The translations under genes and the position numbers were made by a program. From Hyphomicrobiales bacterium (GTDB lineage Bacteria; Pseudomonadota; Alphaproteobacteria; Rhizobiales; HXMU1428-3): a DNA stretch of 8,906 nt. The DNA lies in contig JAJFHW010000296.1 of the NCBI GenBank assembly GCA_021775385.1, positions 1-8,906 of the forward strand, given 5' to 3'. Positions 5,583 through 8,906 of this stretch are shown one piece after another. The notes under the pieces were generated by a model. That model worked only from the letters and a program-made list of their open reading frames with translations, was not told the DNA's origin and ran no database searches. The stretch's first letter is position 1, and each line of letters begins with the position of its first letter.

Positions 5583-6155
5583 TTAGTCTGAGCTAGTACT
5601 TAAGCCTGGTTCGCTACGAAATGCAGAAAAACCTTGCACTAACCTGTTGTTGTTTGGGAGGTTCCCAAGACCTAAATCGGGGATTTTTGCAAAAATTTCC
5701 CATTCGATAAATGTTCTAACAGTTGCTATTGATCCTGGGGGCACTGATTGAAACAGAAAATTATCATTTAGACCACCATCACCAGTAACATCATAGGAAG
5801 TATCGATACTGGCGAAGTTGTCGTATGTTTTAACGTCAACTTTTATTTTTGATATGCAATTTGGAATAAACACTACCTTTGAGCAAACGTCTTCTTTAAA
5901 TTTGGATAATGTATCAATACCAGCCTGGTTGGTTCTTAATTTTCTTGCTGTATCTGCGGTTGCGTGGGCTAAGTTAATTTCGGCCATAAAAACTAATGAA
6001 ATTTCAAGAATACCAAAAATAAGCAGAAAGAATGGAAGGCCTATAAAAGCAAACTCTACTGCTACGACACCTTCAACGTCTTTTTTGAATTTCTGAACTA
6101 ATCTTAACGATTTGATGTAAGTTCTATTGAAATTTTTTTTTGCAAAGTTGATCAT
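5583..6155 (-). CDS. TadE-family pseudopilin (first gene of the tadE operon)
   Basis: The 190-residue product is a pseudopilin-like protein of the tight-adherence pilus machine. A basic leader (about 1-28) is followed by EG|VVAVEFAFIGLPFFLLIFGILEISLVF: Gly29 and Glu34 form the prepilin peptidase signature, then comes a single membrane helix. The periplasmic part contains a cysteine pair at 91 and 100 (VCSKVVFIPNC), a likely disulfide, and ends in a polar serine-rich tail. Start at 6155 is supported by AAGG seven bases upstream and by the position of the leader. It is divergent from the TadG-like gene across a 243-base AT-rich region and forms an operon with the second TadE gene. It is related to that gene in its N-terminal helix but not noticeably elsewhere. 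Confidence 0.88.
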   Translation of the reverse strand: MINFAKKNFNRTYIKSLRLVQKFKKDVEGVVAVEFAFIGLPFFLLIFGILEISLVFMAEINLAHATADTARKLRTNQAGIDTLSKFKEDVCSKVVFIPNCISKIKVDVKTYDNFASIDTSYDVTGDGGLNDNFLFQSVPPGSIATVRTFIEWEIFAKIPDLGLGNLPNNNRLVQGFSAFRSEPGLSTSSD

Positions 6156-6241
6156 TCAGATGCCTTGGGTACTAGAATTACTAGGTAATCTGAGTGTTGT
6201 ATCAAAAATATCTGAAAATTTCGTTTATGAAAATTTTAATT

Positions 6242-6263
6242 AAGAGATTAAATACCATCTCTT
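6242..6263. promoter_or_regulatory. Inverted repeat in the divergent tadE/tadG intergenic region
   Basis: AAGAGAT (6242-6248) and ATCTCTT (6257-6263) form a perfect seven-base inverted repeat around an eight-base spacer. It is roughly central in the 6156-6398 gap, which must hold promoters for both the tadE operon and the tadG-like gene. A shared regulator site is a reasonable reading; a transcribed hairpin is another. The rest of the gap is AT-rich, and I cannot pick promoter boxes with confidence. Confidence 0.35.
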
Positions 6264-6398
6264 TTGAATGTTTAATAAAAATAAACCATATGTGGTTGGA
6301 AAATATTTATTTCTTTCTGTCAGTATTTGCTCAGTTTTAATGAAATTTAATTAGTTTAATTGTTTGGCTCTTTAAATTTATTTTGTGGGTGAGCACTG

Positions 6399-7862
6399 AT
6401 GCAAAAGATTTTCCATAATTTTAAAAGACTTGTTAATCATTTTTACAAGAGTGAAGATGGTGCTGTTGCTATGATTTATGGTCCTATGACAATTGTCTTA
6501 TTATTGGCTGCAGGTATTTCTATTGATTATGTGCGTGGCTATTTGGTTAAAAAAGAAATCGCCCGTGCTCTTGATGCTGCAGTGTTGGCAGCTGGTTCAT
6601 TGCCAGTTACAGATGAAACTGCGATGAAAACTTTGGCGAAGCAGTATTTTGATGCCAATATTTCGGAAACAACTAAAAAAAATTATGATCCTCAGATTGT
6701 TATTGTGGTCGATAATGAAGAAGTAATAGCGACTTCCAGTGCTGACGTTCCTACAGTTTTAATGAGACTAGCTGGCCATGATACGATGGAGGTGAATGAG
6801 AAATCTGTTGTTGGTCGGACTTTGGTGAATATTGAAGTGGCGCTTGTTCTTGATAATACTGGTTCAATGAGCGGCTCTAAGATGAGTTCATTGAAGACAG
6901 CGGCTAAAACCTTGGTTGATACCCTGTATGCAACAGATGGTAGTTCTGAGTATGTTGAGATCGCCCTTATACCTTTTACTGGATCTGTTAATATTGGTAG
7001 TGATAATAAATTTGCATCTTGGGTTGATTCCGAGAGTAAATCGGTTGCAGGCCAAGAGGATTACGGTTCTTCTCAGACATATCCATGGAAGACTTCCTTG
7101 AATGGTAAGACAGCATATGAAGTGCTTGATGAATACGATAGAAGTTGGCTAGGGTGTGTGCGTGCTCGTGTTGGTACTGGTGCAAAATCTGATGGGTCAA
7201 CTGTTGATCTGGACTTATGGGATGTGCCACCTAGTGACAGTGATGTGAACACTAAATGGGCCCCATATGTGAAGCCAATTCATACGCTTAGCGGTGACCC
7301 ATCGAATAATAAAATTAAAAATGTACTTAAATATAATGGCACATGCCCATCAGCTGAAATTCTGCCTTTAACTAACGAAAAAGATACGGTTAAAAATCGA
7401 GTAGATAGCATGAATGCATCTGGCTATACATCAGTGCCTATTGGCCTTATCTGGGGATGGCGTGTTTTGTCAAGTGCTGCGCCATATACTGAAGGTGATG
7501 ACGAAAATAATACAGAAAATAGAAAAGTAATTGTTCTGCTTACAGATGGTCAAAATCATCATGGCTATTACAATAATGCTATTTACTCAGCTTATGGAAT
7601 GCCGAGTTATAATCATCTTGGTACGGGGTGGTTAGGTAATCAACTTGATGATAAGCTTGAGACGATTTGCACCAATGTAAAGTCTCAAGATATTTTAATT
7701 TATTCTATTACTTTCCAATTAAATGATAGCAACACACAGGAGCTTATGCGGAACTGTGCCACAAGAGAGGACATGTATTTTAACTCTCCAGATGGTTCTT
7801 CTTTGCAAGAAGCTTTTAATCAAATTGCGACTGGATTGCAAAAATTAAGGTTGAAGGAGTAA
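6399..7862 (+). CDS. TadG-like pilus assembly protein with VWA domain
   Basis: The 487-residue protein is anchored in the inner membrane with most of it periplasmic, and belongs to the Tad/Flp pilus assembly system. Residues 18-66 hold the Tad/TadG N-terminal region (SEDGAVAMIYGPMTIVLLLAAGISIDYVRGYLVKK), with one helix and the family's ALDAAVLAAG motif. It lacks the prepilin Glu at +5, unlike the TadE proteins. A von Willebrand factor A domain starts at about 145: VALVLDNTGSMSG carries the metal site D152-x-T154-x-S156, GYTSVPIGLIWGWRVLS (342-358) is the expected threonine loop, and KVIVLLTDGQN (376-386) contains Asp383. The C-terminus (SLQEAFNQIATGLQKLRLKE) is typical of alphaproteobacterial members. 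GGTGAG just upstream of the ATG is the likely ribosome binding site. A strong terminator follows the stop. VWA domains bind metal and protein partners; the partner here is unknown. Confidence 0.9.
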   Translation: MQKIFHNFKRLVNHFYKSEDGAVAMIYGPMTIVLLLAAGISIDYVRGYLVKKEIARALDAAVLAAGSLPVTDETAMKTLAKQYFDANISETTKKNYDPQIVIVVDNEEVIATSSADVPTVLMRLAGHDTMEVNEKSVVGRTLVNIEVALVLDNTGSMSGSKMSSLKTAAKTLVDTLYATDGSSEYVEIALIPFTGSVNIGSDNKFASWVDSESKSVAGQEDYGSSQTYPWKTSLNGKTAYEVLDEYDRSWLGCVRARVGTGAKSDGSTVDLDLWDVPPSDSDVNTKWAPYVKPIHTLSGDPSNNKIKNVLKYNGTCPSAEILPLTNEKDTVKNRVDSMNASGYTSVPIGLIWGWRVLSSAAPYTEGDDENNTENRKVIVLLTDGQNHHGYYNNAIYSAYGMPSYNHLGTGWLGNQLDDKLETICTNVKSQDILIYSITFQLNDSNTQELMRNCATREDMYFNSPDGSSLQEAFNQIATGLQKLRLKE

Positions 7863-7900
7863 ACTTTTGTAAGTTGATTGAATTCAATAGAAAATTTAAT

Positions 7901-7938
7901 AAAAAAAGGTGGGCAATATTTTAGCCCACCTTTTTTTT
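7901..7938. terminator. Bidirectional intrinsic terminator
   Basis: GGTGGGC (7908-7914) and GCCCACC (7924-7930) form a perfect stem around a nine-base AT-rich loop. Seven A bases lie on the left side and eight T bases on the right, so transcripts in both directions end in a GC stem followed by a U tract. It serves the tadG-like gene (+) and the convergent pilus N-domain gene (-). Confidence 0.93.
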
Positions 7939-7953
7939 AAAAAACGTATTTTT

Positions 7954-8502
7954 TTATTTTGATTGCTTTAATGCGCTGTCGATTGATTTCAACTTTGCTT
8001 TAAAGTTTGTTGATAGTGACTTGATATGTTCTGGATCATCGCCCAATGTTGGTGTCGGCTGGCAATTTGGGGTGCATGTATAACTTAGGCGAGCATTTCC
8101 TCTTTGGATCCGAACGACATTACGACTATCATCATCAACATAAACCCACTTATTAAAAATTTTGTCGCCATCTTTATTTAAAAGAATGATGTTTGTTCGA
8201 CCGTATGATTTGCCTGTGATGATGAAGGTCGAATTATTTTGGATTGTGATGTCAGCAATCGCCGGGTTTCCTATTAAAGCATCAGAAATTTTATCTTCCA
8301 ATTTAACCAATGTGATTTGATTAAGTGTGATCTTCATAAGTGTATTTGATGTGGAGTGTGTGATGATCTCTGGATCATTTTTATCTTCTGCTCTGACTTC
8401 ACTAGAAAATGAGCCCGCTGCATTTAAAAATAGAGTTAGGAGTACGCAACTAAAAACTTGTTTTTTCATCGCGTATTTATGAACTGATAAATTACTAAAC
8501 AT
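7954..8502 (-). CDS. Pilus assembly protein N-terminal domain protein (periplasmic, CpaC-like N-domain)
   Basis: The product is a 182-residue secreted protein. A signal peptide with hydrophobic core VFSCVLLTLFLNAAGSF ends at a likely cleavage site EVRA|ED near residue 38. Then comes the domain found at the N-terminus of RcpA/CpaC secretins: LNQITLVKLEDKISDALIGNPAIADITIQNNSTFIITGKSYGRTNIILLNKDGD (about 60-113), with the hallmark GNPAIADI and TGKSYGRTNI stretches. No secretin pore domain follows; the protein ends with SYTCTPNCQPTPTLGDD and a lysine-rich helix. Free-standing forms of this kind accompany alphaproteobacterial tad loci. The cysteine pair C143/C147 could form a disulfide. The ATG at 8502 has AAGGTGA seven bases upstream; a GTG directly before it is also possible, and a later ATG at 8469 lacks a ribosome binding site. 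It converges on the tadG-like gene across the shared terminator. Confidence 0.85.
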   Translation of the reverse strand: MFSNLSVHKYAMKKQVFSCVLLTLFLNAAGSFSSEVRAEDKNDPEIITHSTSNTLMKITLNQITLVKLEDKISDALIGNPAIADITIQNNSTFIITGKSYGRTNIILLNKDGDKIFNKWVYVDDDSRNVVRIQRGNARLSYTCTPNCQPTPTLGDDPEHIKSLSTNFKAKLKSIDSALKQSK

Positions 8503-8509
8503 CACACTA

Positions 8510-8559
8510 TCACCTTTTGACTAAACCGATTTGGTGTTCATTAAACTCGTAAAAGGTGA
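8510..8559 (-). promoter_or_regulatory. Possible RBS-masking hairpin in the leader of the pilus N-domain gene
   Basis: On the + strand, TCACCTTTT (8510-8518) and AAAAGGTGA (8551-8559) are perfect nine-base inverted repeats with a 32-base loop. In the - strand transcript the proximal arm is AAAAGGTGA, which is the Shine-Dalgarno sequence seven bases before the ATG at 8502. Pairing would cover it. Whether transcription starts far enough upstream to include both arms is not visible; the repeat could instead be a DNA operator. Confidence 0.4.
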
Positions 8560-8906
8560 ATGATTTCCTTATTTTTGTTCGAAAAAGATATTTTTTGTGT
8601 TTTTTCAATATGTTTTTGTGTTTTTTTAGTTTTGTGAATCCATGTGTAAATTTATAAAGAAAATAAACTTTGTTCTATTTTTGAAGTTTTGTTTTTTATC
8701 TGTAATAGATACTGATTTCTTGAGACATTTGGTTGCTAGTTTTTTCTTGCTTTAAACAGTATATAATTTTATTGCGAATTAATTTTTTCGCATCCTTTCT
8801 TGTTTTTACTTATGTTTTACTTTGATTGTTTCGTTTTGATGCGCGATTAAACTATATGTTTATCAATAATATTCTGTAAACATTTGATTTCTATGTATTT
8901 TTTCTA
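8560..8906. other. AT-rich gene-free region at the right edge
   Basis: No credible reading frame occurs on either strand here. The stretch is dominated by T tracts, including TTTTTTGTGTTTTTT (8591-8605) and TTTTTGTGTTTTTTT (8613-8627) spaced about two helical turns apart, a pattern expected to give curved DNA. It probably holds the promoter of the pilus N-domain gene and perhaps that of a gene beyond the window. I see no tRNA, terminator or mobile element. Confidence 0.5.

Noticed and set aside
6988..7230. Antisense frames inside the tadG-like gene and others of similar kind
   Set aside because: They are shadows of strong coding frames, without ribosome binding sites or protein-like composition.

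Overview
The window looks like a piece of an AT-rich alphaproteobacterial chromosome, most likely from the Hyphomicrobiales/Rhizobiales side. This is inferred from protein character: an MsrA of the long rhizobial form, TadE/TadG-type pilus proteins, and the small periplasmic 'pilus assembly N-terminal domain' protein with its SYTC-PNC tail, which I associate with alphaproteobacterial tad regions. I cannot name a genus. No rRNA, tRNA, CRISPR array, transposase or phage gene is visible.

Left part (1-2354). The window opens in the last 18 codons of an unidentified + strand gene. A GC-rich intergenic island of palindromes follows (about 90-311). Then comes a small cassette: an HxlR-family regulator on the - strand (308-748), divergent from a two-gene + strand operon of a four-helix membrane protein (856-1260) and a RibD-C/dihydrofolate-reductase-like protein (1261-1857). 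Just after the cassette, 1868-1924 is a decayed copy of the gene tail at 1-66, so the cassette is bracketed by imperfect direct repeats. Next is a lipoprotein with a class 3 lipase GHSLGGG motif that stops soon after its nucleophile, so it is probably a broken lipase (1986-2354, -).

Middle (2417-4976). A three-helix membrane protein of unknown function (2417-3163, -) is divergent from methionine sulfoxide reductase A (3435-4067, +). Between them is a second cluster of the same palindrome family, here nested inside one another. Its left edge lies against the membrane-protein start codon and appears to supply that gene's Shine-Dalgarno sequence. A YdjM-type membrane-bound metal-dependent hydrolase follows (4224-4976, +).

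Right part (4980-8906). This is part of a Tad (tight adherence, Flp pilus) locus. Two TadE-type pseudopilins form a - strand operon (6155 down to 4980), divergent from a TadG-like protein with a von Willebrand factor A domain (6399-7862, +). A strong bidirectional terminator separates TadG from a convergent periplasmic pilus assembly N-terminal domain protein (7954-8502, -). The TadE proteins are probably processed by a prepilin peptidase and act with TadG in the envelope during Flp pilus assembly; the ATPase, secretin, prepilin peptidase and Flp pilin genes must lie outside the window. The last 400 bases are very AT-rich and without a recognisable gene.

The least ordinary features are the palindrome family (nested copies, gene starts and ends overlapping repeat arms), the bracketed HxlR cassette beside a truncated lipase, and a possible RBS-masking hairpin upstream of the pilus N-domain gene.
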